Assembly (NCBI GenBank): GCA_947630765.1
Contig: CANRIX010000003.1
Coordinates: forward strand, 1 to 64,000
DNA: 64,000 bases
Source of the DNA: an uncultured Clostridia bacterium
GTDB lineage: Bacteria; Bacillota; Clostridia; Oscillospirales; CAG-382
Direction: 5' to 3'
This document shows, piece after piece, positions 24,191-31,564 of this stretch. Position 1 is the first letter of the stretch; every line of letters starts with the position of its first letter. Made by a program: the position numbers and the translations under genes. Under the pieces are notes generated by a model that searched no databases, was not told where the DNA came from, and saw nothing but the letters and a program-made list of their open reading frames with translations.

Positions 24191-25081
24191 ATGGAACTGC
24201 AATTTCGGAACATCTGCAAGAGCTTCGGGGAGAAACGCGTCCTGCGGGAGGTCAGTTTTACCGCCGAAGGCGGGAAGGCGTTCGGTCTGCTCGGGCGGAA
24301 CGGCGCGGGAAAAACCACGTCCATTCGGATCCTTATGAACGTCTTTCCGGCGGACAGCGGGGAGGTCCTGCTCGACGGCGAACCGATCCGGCGGGAGATC
24401 CGCACGTTCGGCTACCTGCCGGAGGAACGCGGGCTTTACCCGAAGAAAAAGGTGCTCGAACAGCTCACCTATTTCGCCGAACTCAAGGGCATGGCGCGAA
24501 AGGACGCGATCCGCGCCGTCGACGGCTGGCTGGAACGGCTCGGCATGGCGGACTGCCGGAACAAGCGGCTGGACACCCTCTCGAAAGGCAACCAGCAGAA
24601 GATCCAGCTGATCACCGCCCTCGCGCACGATCCGCCGATCATCATCCTCGACGAGCCGTTTTCCGGGCTCGACCCGGTCAACGCACGGCTGCTCAAGGAC
24701 GTCGTGCGGGAGGAGATCGCCCGGGGGAAGATCGTCCTGTTTTCCAGCCACCAGATGAACTATATCGAGGAATTCTGCGACAGCATCGCCATCCTCAACG
24801 GCGGGAAGGTCGTGCTTTCCGGCAATCTGCAGAAGATCAAGCGGGCGTACCCCCGCGACCGGCTGACCGTCCGTTCCCGGCAATGCGGGGAGATTTGCGC
24901 CCTGCTCGGCGAACGCTGTACGCCGGACGGTCCCGACGGACTGCTGATCCGCCTGGATTCCCCCGACGACAAGCCGGAGGTCATGCGGACGCTGACGGAG
25001 CGGTTCGACCTCGACGAGCTGCGCGTCTTTGAACCGTCGCTCAACGACATTTTCGTCTCCTGCGCGACCGAAAAGGCGTAG
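24191..25081 (+). CDS. ABC transporter ATP-binding protein (NatA-type)
   Basis: A 296-residue ATPase subunit of an ABC-2 type exporter, similar to NatA of Na+ export systems. Walker A is GRNGAGKTT (near residue 39), the signature is LSKGNQQKIQ, and Walker B is IIILDEPFSGLD. A C-terminal regulatory extension (about 215-296) is typical of this group. ATG 24191 follows GGGAGG by 8 nt; the ORF-track start at 24149 lies upstream of the -10 box. The permease gene begins 21 nt downstream. Confidence 0.88.
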   Translation: MELQFRNICKSFGEKRVLREVSFTAEGGKAFGLLGRNGAGKTTSIRILMNVFPADSGEVLLDGEPIRREIRTFGYLPEERGLYPKKKVLEQLTYFAELKGMARKDAIRAVDGWLERLGMADCRNKRLDTLSKGNQQKIQLITALAHDPPIIILDEPFSGLDPVNARLLKDVVREEIARGKIVLFSSHQMNYIEEFCDSIAILNGGKVVLSGNLQKIKRAYPRDRLTVRSRQCGEICALLGERCTPDGPDGLLIRLDSPDDKPEVMRTLTERFDLDELRVFEPSLNDIFVSCATEKA

Positions 25082-25102
25082 GGGGAAGGAGGGAACCGAC
25101 CC

Positions 25103-26350
25103 ATGAGACAGTTTCGGAAGATCTTTCGCTTTGAAACGGTCAATCTGCTGACCAAAAAGGTGTATATCGGCGTGACGCTGTTCCTGATCGCCGTCATCGT
25201 CTGCGTGACCTTCTTTCCGCGTGTCGCGGCGCTTTTCGCGGACGACGAAGAAGAACAGAGCGGGACGGCGGAAGCGCTGCTGGTCGCCGGCGTGCCGGAG
25301 GGCGGCGAGGAAACCGTCCGGCAGGTGTTTTCCGGCGCGTTCCCCGGCGCGGTCGTGCAGATTCGGAACGACGTGCCGAACCGGGACGAATTGGATGGAC
25401 TGCTGACCGACGGCGGGATTTCCTGCGCCTTCCTGCTCGACGGCTGGACGTCCTACACCTACTGCGTCGAGAACCTCTCGATGTACGATTACAACACCAC
25501 CGTCGCGGACGAGGCGCTGCAGACCGCCTACCGCATGAACGCCCTGACCGCGAGCGGCGTCCCCGCCGACGAAGCGGCGAACATCCTCTCGACGCCCGTG
25601 ACCCACGAAACGCTCGCCATCCGGGCGGTCCAGGCGGAAAATTACCTCTACACCTACGTCATGATCTTCGCCCTGTACATCGTCATCATGGTCTACGGGC
25701 AGATCATCGCGTCCAACGTCGCCGCCGAGAAGAGCTCGCGGGCGATGGAACTGCTGATCACCAGCGTCGACCCGCTCAGCATGATGTTCGGCAAGGTGCT
25801 CGCGTCCTGTCTCGCCGGGTTCGTGCAGCTCGCGGCGGTGTTCGGGACCGCCCTCGTCTGCTTCCGGCTCAACGCGTCCGAATGGGAGGACCTGCCGGTC
25901 ATCGGGGGGCTGTTCAATATCCCCGGCGGGCTGTTCGCCTACCTGCTGCTGTTCTTCGTGCTCGGTTTCCTGTTCTACGCGTTCCTCTACGGGGCGGTCG
26001 GCTCGACGGTTTCCAAGCTCGAGGACGCGAACACGGCGGTCATGCCGGTCACGATGCTGTTCGTCATCACATTCGTCGTCGTCATGACCGGCATCAGCGG
26101 GGACGCCATGATCGACGGGACGATGATGCGCGTCTTCTCGTTCCTGCCGTTCTCATCGCCGATGGCGATGTTCGCCCGTATCGCGATGGGGCAGGTCGCG
26201 GTCTGGGAGATCGTCCTGTCGCTGTCCCTGCTGACCGCCTCGGTCGTCGGGGTCGGCGTGCTCTCTGCGAAGATCTACCGGGTCGGCGTCCTGCTGTACG
26301 GCGCACGCCCGAAGCTGCGCGACCTGCTCAAAGCGGTGCGGAACGCATGA
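25103..26350 (+). CDS. ABC-2 type permease (NatB-like)
   Basis: A 415-residue membrane partner of the preceding ATPase. One N-terminal membrane segment (about 20-40) is followed by a large extracytoplasmic domain of about 140 residues. The remaining five segments are clustered in the C-terminal half, as in NatB and other ABC-2 permeases. The cytoplasmic coupling region contains ASNVAAEKSSRAMELLITSV, the usual contact with the ATPase. The substrate is unproven; sodium or a toxic compound are the family options. The next gene overlaps by ATGA. Confidence 0.87.
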   Translation: MRQFRKIFRFETVNLLTKKVYIGVTLFLIAVIVCVTFFPRVAALFADDEEEQSGTAEALLVAGVPEGGEETVRQVFSGAFPGAVVQIRNDVPNRDELDGLLTDGGISCAFLLDGWTSYTYCVENLSMYDYNTTVADEALQTAYRMNALTASGVPADEAANILSTPVTHETLAIRAVQAENYLYTYVMIFALYIVIMVYGQIIASNVAAEKSSRAMELLITSVDPLSMMFGKVLASCLAGFVQLAAVFGTALVCFRLNASEWEDLPVIGGLFNIPGGLFAYLLLFFVLGFLFYAFLYGAVGSTVSKLEDANTAVMPVTMLFVITFVVVMTGISGDAMIDGTMMRVFSFLPFSSPMAMFARIAMGQVAVWEIVLSLSLLTASVVGVGVLSAKIYRVGVLLYGARPKLRDLLKAVRNA

Positions 26351-26859
26351 AAAAACACCTGTACCTGCTCGGCGGTCCGATGGGCGTCGGAAAAACCACC
26401 GTCTGCCGCCTGCTGCAAGGGCGTCTGCCGAACTGCGTCTTTCTGGACGGCGACTGGTGCTGGGACGCTCGCCCGTTCACCGTCAACGAAGAAACCAAGC
26501 GGATGGTGCTGGACAATATTCGCCATTTGTTGGGGAATTTCCTGCGATGCACCGCCTATGAAAACGTCCTGTTCTGCTGGGTCCTGCAGGAGCAGACCGT
26601 CTGGGACGAACTGCTCTCCCTGCGGGAAGCCGCGGACGTCGACGTGACCTGCGCCGCCCTGCTCTGTTCGCCGGACGCGCTCAAAGACCGCCTGCGTCGG
26701 GACATCGACGCGGGACTGCGTCAGCCGGACGTCCTCGCGCGAAGTCTGGAACGGCTCCCGCTCTACCGCGACCTGCGCGTCCCCACGCTGGACACCACCA
26801 CCCTCACGCCGGAACAAGCGGCAAACGCCGTCCTGCACATGGCAACGAAAACCCCGTAA
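26347..26859 (+). CDS. P-loop kinase-like protein
   Basis: A 170-residue single-domain P-loop protein. The phosphate loop GGPMGVGKTT sits at the N-terminus, followed by a short acidic strand (FLDGDWCWD) and a later Arg-rich lid (LKDRLRRDI), the layout of small nucleoside, shikimate or gluconate kinase folds. The substrate cannot be named. The start ATG 26347 overlaps the permease stop; the ORF track buries it in a longer frame from 25882. Confidence 0.75.
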   Translation: MKKHLYLLGGPMGVGKTTVCRLLQGRLPNCVFLDGDWCWDARPFTVNEETKRMVLDNIRHLLGNFLRCTAYENVLFCWVLQEQTVWDELLSLREAADVDVTCAALLCSPDALKDRLRRDIDAGLRQPDVLARSLERLPLYRDLRVPTLDTTTLTPEQAANAVLHMATKTP

Positions 26860-26876
26860 GGAAAGGAGTGAACCCT

Positions 26877-27983
26877 ATGCCGTTCACCACGGAAGAACAG
26901 CAACGCTACGCAAGACACTTCGTCCTGCGGGAGATCGGCCCGGACGGGCAGGAAAAACTTCGCTCGTCGAAGGTGCTCGTCATCGGCGCGGGGGCGCTGG
27001 GCGGGACGGCCCTGCTCTACCTCGCGGCGGCCGGGGTCGGCACGCTCGGCGTCGCGGAATTCGACCGCGTGGAGCTGTCCAACCTCCAGCGGCAGACCCT
27101 CTACACCGCTTCCGACGTCGGGCGGGACAAGCTCGACGCCGTCGTCGCGGCGATCCGCGAGCGCAACCCGTATGTGACCGTCGTCCCCCACCGCGGACGG
27201 GTCACCCCGGAGACCCTGCCCGCCCTGCTCGAACCCTACGACTTCGTGCTGGACTGTACCGACCGCTTTGAAACCAAATTCCTCATCAATGACGCCTGCG
27301 TTTTGGGGCGTAAACCCTATTGCCACGCCGGGGTGCTTCGGTTCGAGGGGCAGGTGCTGACCTATCTGCCCGGAAAAGGTCCCTGCCTGCGGTGCCTGCT
27401 CGGGAGCGTCCCGACCGGCGCGCCGACCTGCGCGGAGAGCGGCGTACTCGGGGCGGTGACCGGGGTCGTCGGCAGTCTGCAGGCGCTCGAAGCGGTCAAG
27501 TACCTGCTCGGCGTCGGGGAACTGCTGGTGGGGCGGGTGTTTCGGTTCGACGGGCTGACGATGGAGGTCCGCGTTTCCCCGTTCCCGCACCGCGACCCGG
27601 ACTGCCCGGTCTGCGGCGAGCATCCGACCGTCCGTTCCCTGACGGCGTCCGGCGTCCGCGAACAGTACGACCCCGCCGGCTGCGGGACCGAAGAACCGGC
27701 GCGGGAAATGGATTTCCGCACGTTCCTCCGCACCCGGACGGAAAGCGACCTGCTGCTCGACGCACGGGAGGACGGACTGCGGAAATTCGGCGGCATCCCC
27801 GGGTCGCTTCCCTACCCGGCGGACGACGGGGGACTGCCGACGGACCGCCGCATCTTCGTCTACTGCCAGACCGGCGAAAAGAGCGCTTCCCTGGTGCGCC
27901 GACTGGCCTCGCGGGGGCTCGACGCCTACAACCTGACCGGCGGATTCCGCGCGTACCTGCGTTTGGACGATTCCACGTCTTGA
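26877..27983 (+). CDS. ThiF/MoeB-type adenylyltransferase fused to rhodanese domain
   Basis: A 368-residue E1-like enzyme. The adenylation domain (about 1-250) has VLVIGAGALGG, FDRVELSNLQRQ and zinc-binding pairs CLRC and CPVC. The rhodanese domain (about 275-368) has the active-site loop YCQTGEKS. Such MoeZ-like fusions activate the C-terminus of a small sulfur carrier (ThiS or MoaD type) and hand it sulfur. No carrier gene lies nearby. The GTG at 26868 is too close to the GAAAGGAG site, so ATG 26877 was chosen. Confidence 0.85.
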   Translation: MPFTTEEQQRYARHFVLREIGPDGQEKLRSSKVLVIGAGALGGTALLYLAAAGVGTLGVAEFDRVELSNLQRQTLYTASDVGRDKLDAVVAAIRERNPYVTVVPHRGRVTPETLPALLEPYDFVLDCTDRFETKFLINDACVLGRKPYCHAGVLRFEGQVLTYLPGKGPCLRCLLGSVPTGAPTCAESGVLGAVTGVVGSLQALEAVKYLLGVGELLVGRVFRFDGLTMEVRVSPFPHRDPDCPVCGEHPTVRSLTASGVREQYDPAGCGTEEPAREMDFRTFLRTRTESDLLLDAREDGLRKFGGIPGSLPYPADDGGLPTDRRIFVYCQTGEKSASLVRRLASRGLDAYNLTGGFRAYLRLDDSTS

Positions 27984-28008
27984 CAGGTCGAAAAATTTGT
28001 GCTATAGT
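27980..28008 (+). promoter_or_regulatory. promoter of the Gfo/Idh/MocA unit
   Basis: Perfect TTGACA (27980-27985, overlapping the previous stop), 17-nt spacer ending TTGTGC, TATAGT (28003-28008). Confidence 0.8.
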
Positions 28009-28050
28009 GACTGTATACAGAATGTTGATCGGGAAGGAGCCCCTATTGCC

Positions 28051-29115
28051 ATGAAACAGTTCCGCATCGCCATCCTCGGACAAGGCCGGAGCGGCCGCGA
28101 CATCCACGGGATGCACCTGCAAAAGGACACCGAGCGCTTCCGCGTCGTCGCCGTCGTCGACCTGCTCGAAAAGCGTCGCGAACGGGCGGCCCAGGAGTAC
28201 GGCTGCGACGTATACGAGGATTACACCGCCCTGTTCGACCGGGACGACATCGATTTGGTGGTCAATTCCACCCCAAGCCACCTGCATTACGCCATTTCCA
28301 AGGATCTGCTCGAACACGGCTTCAACGTCCTGTGCGAGAAGCCCTGCGTCCCGACGGTCGCGGAATTCGACGACCTGTGCGAAACGGCGAAGCGGAAAAA
28401 CGTGCATTTTCTGGTCTTTCAGCAGAGTCGGTTCGCCGATTACTTCCTGCAGGTCAAGAAGGTCATCGCCTCCGGCAAGCTCGGACGCATCGTGCATATC
28501 GGTATCCAATTCAACGGCTTTGCCCGCCGCTGGGACTGGCAGTGCTGCCTCGACCGCAACGGCGGCAACCTCGCCAACACCGGACCGCATCCGCTGGATC
28601 AGGCGCTCAATCTGCTGGACGCATACGACCAGGAGCTGGGCATTTTCTGCAAAATGGATCGCTGCAACACCTTCGGCAACGCCGAGGACTACGTCAAGCT
28701 GATCCTGACCGCCCCCGACCGTCCGCTGATCGACCTCGACATCTCCTCCTGCGACGCCTACCCGTCCTACACCTACAAAGTGGAAGGCACGCGGGGCACG
28801 CTCAAGGGGGATATGAAGCGACTGGAATGGAAGTATTTCAAGGAGGAGGAAGCCCCCAAGCAGACCCTCATCCGCACGCCGCTCTACGTCGACGAGGAGC
28901 AGCACCCCGCCTACTGCGTCGAACAGCTCAAGTGGTACGAGGAAAGCTGGGAGGGCGACCCGCAGGCGCCGTTCATCGCCGCCGTGCAGACCTATTACGA
29001 TCAGGTCTACGAGCTTCTTTCCAACGGACGCGAGCACGACATCAAGCTCTATCAGGTCCGCCAGCAGCTTGACGTCATCCGCAAGTGCCACGAGAGGAAC
29101 CCCCAGATCAACTGA
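28051..29115 (+). CDS. Gfo/Idh/MocA family oxidoreductase
   Basis: A 354-residue NAD(P)-dependent oxidoreductase likely acting on a sugar or sugar derivative. The N-terminal Rossmann fold begins IAILGQGRSGRDIHG, and the conserved CEKP motif near residue 110 marks the cofactor/substrate junction. A central NTGPHPLDQALNLL carries the His position commonly catalytic in the family. ATG 28051 follows GGAAGGAG by 11 nt; the ORF-track start precedes the ribosome site. The next gene, an alpha/beta hydrolase, follows after 15 nt and ends at a terminator. Confidence 0.87.
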   Translation: MKQFRIAILGQGRSGRDIHGMHLQKDTERFRVVAVVDLLEKRRERAAQEYGCDVYEDYTALFDRDDIDLVVNSTPSHLHYAISKDLLEHGFNVLCEKPCVPTVAEFDDLCETAKRKNVHFLVFQQSRFADYFLQVKKVIASGKLGRIVHIGIQFNGFARRWDWQCCLDRNGGNLANTGPHPLDQALNLLDAYDQELGIFCKMDRCNTFGNAEDYVKLILTAPDRPLIDLDISSCDAYPSYTYKVEGTRGTLKGDMKRLEWKYFKEEEAPKQTLIRTPLYVDEEQHPAYCVEQLKWYEESWEGDPQAPFIAAVQTYYDQVYELLSNGREHDIKLYQVRQQLDVIRKCHERNPQIN

Positions 29116-29130
29116 CGCGGGAGGTATGGT

Positions 29131-30105
29131 ATGGTTTCCCCGTTCTACCGTGCGATCCGTTCCGCCTACCGGCAGAAGGTCTATCCCCGTGCCGACGGGG
29201 ACGGTGCGGTGTTCTATTACGACGTGGGGGATTTTCCCGGGCTCACGCGGCGGGACTACCCCTTCCGTTCCTCGCGCGGGCACGCGCTCGCCGGGTGGCT
29301 GTACTTCCGCGGGGAGGTGCGGACCGACCGGCTGGTCGTGTTCGACCACGGCATCGGTTCCGGGCACCGGGGGTATTTGCGGGAGATCGAACTGCTGACC
29401 CGGCAGGGGTACACGGTGTTCGCCTACGACCACACCGGCTGTATGGAGTCCGGCGGGGAGGATACCGGCGGGCTGTGCCAGTCGCTGATCGACCTCGACG
29501 ACCTGCTGACTACCCTGAAGGCCGACCCGGCGTTCCGCGAAACGGACTTTTCGGTCGTCGGGCACAGCTGGGGCGGGTTCGCCGCGCTCAACATCGCCGC
29601 GTTTCACCCGGACGTGACGCACGCCGTCGCGTTCGCGGGCTTCCGTTCGCTCGCCTGTATCCTCGGGCAGACGCTCGACCGTTTCCCGCTGAAACGGTAC
29701 TGCAGGCGCATCCTGCGCGAGGAATGCGACCGAAATCCGCGCTACGCCGAGATCGACGCGCTGGAAACGCTTCGGAACGCGAAAACCAGGGTGCTGATCG
29801 CGCATTCCGCCGACGACCCGGTTGTCAGCTTCGAGCGGAACTTCCTGCCGCTGCAGCACGAACTGGGGGAGCGGGACAACCTGACCTTCCTGCGCGTCGA
29901 CGGCAAGCGGCACAACCCGCACTACACGCGCGACGCCGTCGCCTACAAGGACGCGTTCTTCAAGGAATACCGCGATGCGCAGAAGCGGCACGCCCTGACG
30001 ACCGACGCAGAAAAAACCGCCTTCCGCACTCGGTACGACTGGGCGCGCATGACGGCGCAAGACGAAACCGTTTGGCAGACCGTGTGTGAATTTCTGGAAT
30101 CCTGA
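29131..30105 (+). CDS. alpha/beta hydrolase
   Basis: A 324-residue serine hydrolase without signal peptide. The nucleophile elbow is GHSWGG (near residue 147). The acid is probably in HSADDPVVSF (near 227) and the base His in GKRHNPHY (near 267). An oxyanion region FDHGIGSGHRGY lies near residue 70. It is similar in layout to lysophospholipase or acyl-ester hydrolases, with unknown substrate. It shares a transcript with the Gfo/Idh/MocA gene, suggesting joint action on a modified sugar or ester. Confidence 0.85.
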   Translation: MVSPFYRAIRSAYRQKVYPRADGDGAVFYYDVGDFPGLTRRDYPFRSSRGHALAGWLYFRGEVRTDRLVVFDHGIGSGHRGYLREIELLTRQGYTVFAYDHTGCMESGGEDTGGLCQSLIDLDDLLTTLKADPAFRETDFSVVGHSWGGFAALNIAAFHPDVTHAVAFAGFRSLACILGQTLDRFPLKRYCRRILREECDRNPRYAEIDALETLRNAKTRVLIAHSADDPVVSFERNFLPLQHELGERDNLTFLRVDGKRHNPHYTRDAVAYKDAFFKEYRDAQKRHALTTDAEKTAFRTRYDWARMTAQDETVWQTVCEFLES

Positions 30106-30119
30106 AACGCATAAAAATC

Positions 30120-30150
30120 GGACGGCATGAATCGCTCATGCCGTCCTTTC
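30120..30150 (+). terminator. terminator after the hydrolase gene
   Basis: Perfect 11-bp stem GGACGGCATGA / TCATGCCGTCC, 5-nt loop, then TTTCGTTT. Confidence 0.85.
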
Positions 30151-30174
30151 GTTTGTCAAAAATTCCAAAGAGAA

Positions 30175-30381
30175 ATACAATAAAAATATCGCCCCGTAGG
30201 CGGACATGCGCCGCCGAAGGGGCACCTTAAGAGAAAACCGGCGAAGGCGGCGTCAGAATTGGCGCAAGCCGAGCCGATTTTCGACGAAAGGGGGGGTAAT
30301 TCGGGGGGAAAACACAGAGCAAGGAGGAGCTGCGACAAAGTCGCTAGCGACGCCGCCGTGATTGTGTTTGCCACCCGAAAA
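30175..30381 (+). ncRNA. structured repeat element copy 2 (HEARO/omega-RNA-like candidate)
   Basis: About 207 nt matching copy 1 (8437-8626). Ungapped comparison of 30201-30290 with 8461-8550 gives 75 identical positions of 90. P1 is rebuilt as GCCCC (30191-30195) with GGGGC (30219-30223). P2 is AAAACCGGC (30234-30242) with GCCGATTTT (30273-30281). The GGC-GCAA-GCC hairpin is unchanged. The 3' domain closes with CGGG / CCCG and AAACACA (30310-30316) with TGTGTTT (30363-30369), and has an inner GCGAC-AAA-GTCGC hairpin not seen in copy 1. A TTGTCA-17-TACAAT arrangement precedes it. Its last 38 nt overlap the end of the DUF1284 gene. Confidence 0.65.
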
Positions 30382-30781
30382 GCATACGCGTTTCCCAGCG
30401 GCTTTTTCCCGTGCAGAGCGATTCCCACTGACACCCGCCGCAGACGGACGGACGCTTCCCCGGCGAAAGGACGCGCTCCTGCACCCGCCGGACGAAATCG
30501 CCGAACGGCAAAACCGCATCCTCCCGCAAACCGCACAACGCCAACACGGCGCGGTCATATCCCGCGACCTTCTCCGCCTGTGCGCACACGCCGCCGACGT
30601 TATTCGGGCAGGCGGAACAGACGCAGTCCGTCCCGACGGTCAGCGTCACCGGCGTTTCCGCCGTCAGGACGTCCAGCAGTTCCGCCATGTGGCGGGAAAA
30701 CCCGTCGCTGTACCCGTGCCCCGCAAAGTACGCGAGGCACATCCCGTGGTGCGGCCGCAGCCGCAAACCTTCACCGCACAT
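30344..30781 (-). CDS. DUF1284 family Cys-rich protein
   Basis: A 145-residue protein of the DUF1284 family. It opens with the family hallmark LRLRPHHGMCLAYF and carries two Cys groups, CVCSACPNNVGGVC (about 53-66) and CGGCQWESLC (about 113-122), suited to an iron-sulfur cluster or zinc. Function is unknown. It overlaps bioY by 11 nt behind a BirA-type operator, so a biotin-linked role is a fair inference. The last 13 residues (MLFGWQTQSRRRR) are encoded inside the 3' end of structured element copy 2, so the native C-terminus was probably replaced. Confidence 0.82.
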   Translation of the reverse strand: MCGEGLRLRPHHGMCLAYFAGHGYSDGFSRHMAELLDVLTAETPVTLTVGTDCVCSACPNNVGGVCAQAEKVAGYDRAVLALCGLREDAVLPFGDFVRRVQERVLSPGKRPSVCGGCQWESLCTGKSRWETRMLFGWQTQSRRRR

Positions 30782-31316
30782 ACTTCCGCAGCCGTTCCGT
30801 CAGCAGAAGCGCCAGGGCGACCTTCACAAGGTCCGGCAGCAGGAACGGGAACACGCACCAGCTCATGGCGACCCAGAACCCGACCGGCTCGCCGGTCCGC
30901 AAATAGACCGCCATATACCACAGCGTCCCGAACAGGTAGCAGAGCGCAAGCCCCAGCACCATGCCGATCGCCTGCACCCAAAGCCGCCTCCCGAGCAGTT
31001 TTTCGAGCAGCCACATCGTCAGCCCGGTCAGCAGGAACCCGAGCATATACCCACCCGTTTCGCCGAGCAAAATGCCGGCTCCGCCGGTGAATCCCGCCAG
31101 CACCGGCACGCCCATCGCCGCCAGCAGCAGATACAGCAAAATCGCCATCGTCCCCCGCTTTCCGCCCAGCAAACCGACGGTCAGGCACACCCCGAGCGTC
31201 TGCAGCGTGAACGGAATGGTCGTCGGCACGGAAATCCACGAGCAAGCCGCGAGCAGGGCGGCGAACACCGCGATATACGCGATGTCGACCGTCGAAAGCC
31301 CCTTTTTTTCCGCCAA
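30771..31316 (-). CDS. bioY: biotin transporter substrate-binding subunit BioY
   Basis: A 181-residue integral membrane S-component of the biotin ECF transporter. It has six hydrophobic segments and the family features VPTTIPFTLQTLGV (about 31-44) and the GETGGYMLGF stretch (about 86-95). It would work with shared EcfA/EcfT subunits encoded elsewhere. The start is TTG at 31316, seven bases after GGAGGGG. The promoter and an overlapping BirA-type operator lie immediately upstream, so repression by biotin-loaded BirA is expected. Confidence 0.92.
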   Translation of the reverse strand: MAEKKGLSTVDIAYIAVFAALLAACSWISVPTTIPFTLQTLGVCLTVGLLGGKRGTMAILLYLLLAAMGVPVLAGFTGGAGILLGETGGYMLGFLLTGLTMWLLEKLLGRRLWVQAIGMVLGLALCYLFGTLWYMAVYLRTGEPVGFWVAMSWCVFPFLLPDLVKVALALLLTERLRKYVR

Positions 31317-31348
31317 GGAAACCCCTCCTTCGTTTCGTTTCGCCCTTT

Positions 31349-31377
31349 AGTATACCGGATTTTGTTCCAATTGTCAA
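31349..31377 (-). promoter_or_regulatory. bioY promoter
   Basis: Minus-strand TTGACA (31372-31377), 17-nt spacer, TATACT (31349-31354). The -35 is embedded in the left half of the BirA-type operator. Confidence 0.85.
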
Positions 31378-31403
31378 CCCTTTTTTGAAAATTTGGTTTA
31401 CAT
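31371..31403. promoter_or_regulatory. BirA biotin operator of bioY
   Basis: TTGTCAACC (31371-31379), 15-nt spacer, GGTTTACAT (31395-31403). This fits the BirA operator form TTGTWAACC-N14/15-GGTTWACAA known from bacterial biotin regulons. It covers the -35 of the bioY promoter, which predicts repression when biotin is plentiful. Confidence 0.8.
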
Positions 31404-31493
31404 TTTGGGTTCCGTCGGAGGACGGTTCGCGATTTTTCGTGATTCCGCCCTGTTTTTTCGGTTTTTCCCCGTTTCATTTCTCGCGTCCGGCGC

Positions 31494-31523
31494 TTGATTT
31501 TCGTTCCCCGCTGTGATACAATA
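31494..31523 (+). promoter_or_regulatory. promoter of the FAD oxidoreductase trio
   Basis: TTGATT (31494-31499), 18-nt spacer ending TGTGA, TACAAT (31518-31523), 41 nt before the start codon. Confidence 0.65.
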
Positions 31524-31564
31524 TGATAGAGAAAAATTCACAAAGGGAAAGAGAAACGCAACAT

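Noticed and set aside
22496-25606. Minus-strand 1036-codon open frame
   Set aside because: Antisense to nfnA, nfnB and NatAB genes, which carry full motif sets. Composition is typical of a shadow frame.
27496-30060. Minus-strand 854-codon open frame
   Set aside because: Antisense to the ThiF-rhodanese, Gfo/Idh/MocA and hydrolase genes; no motif or initiation signal.
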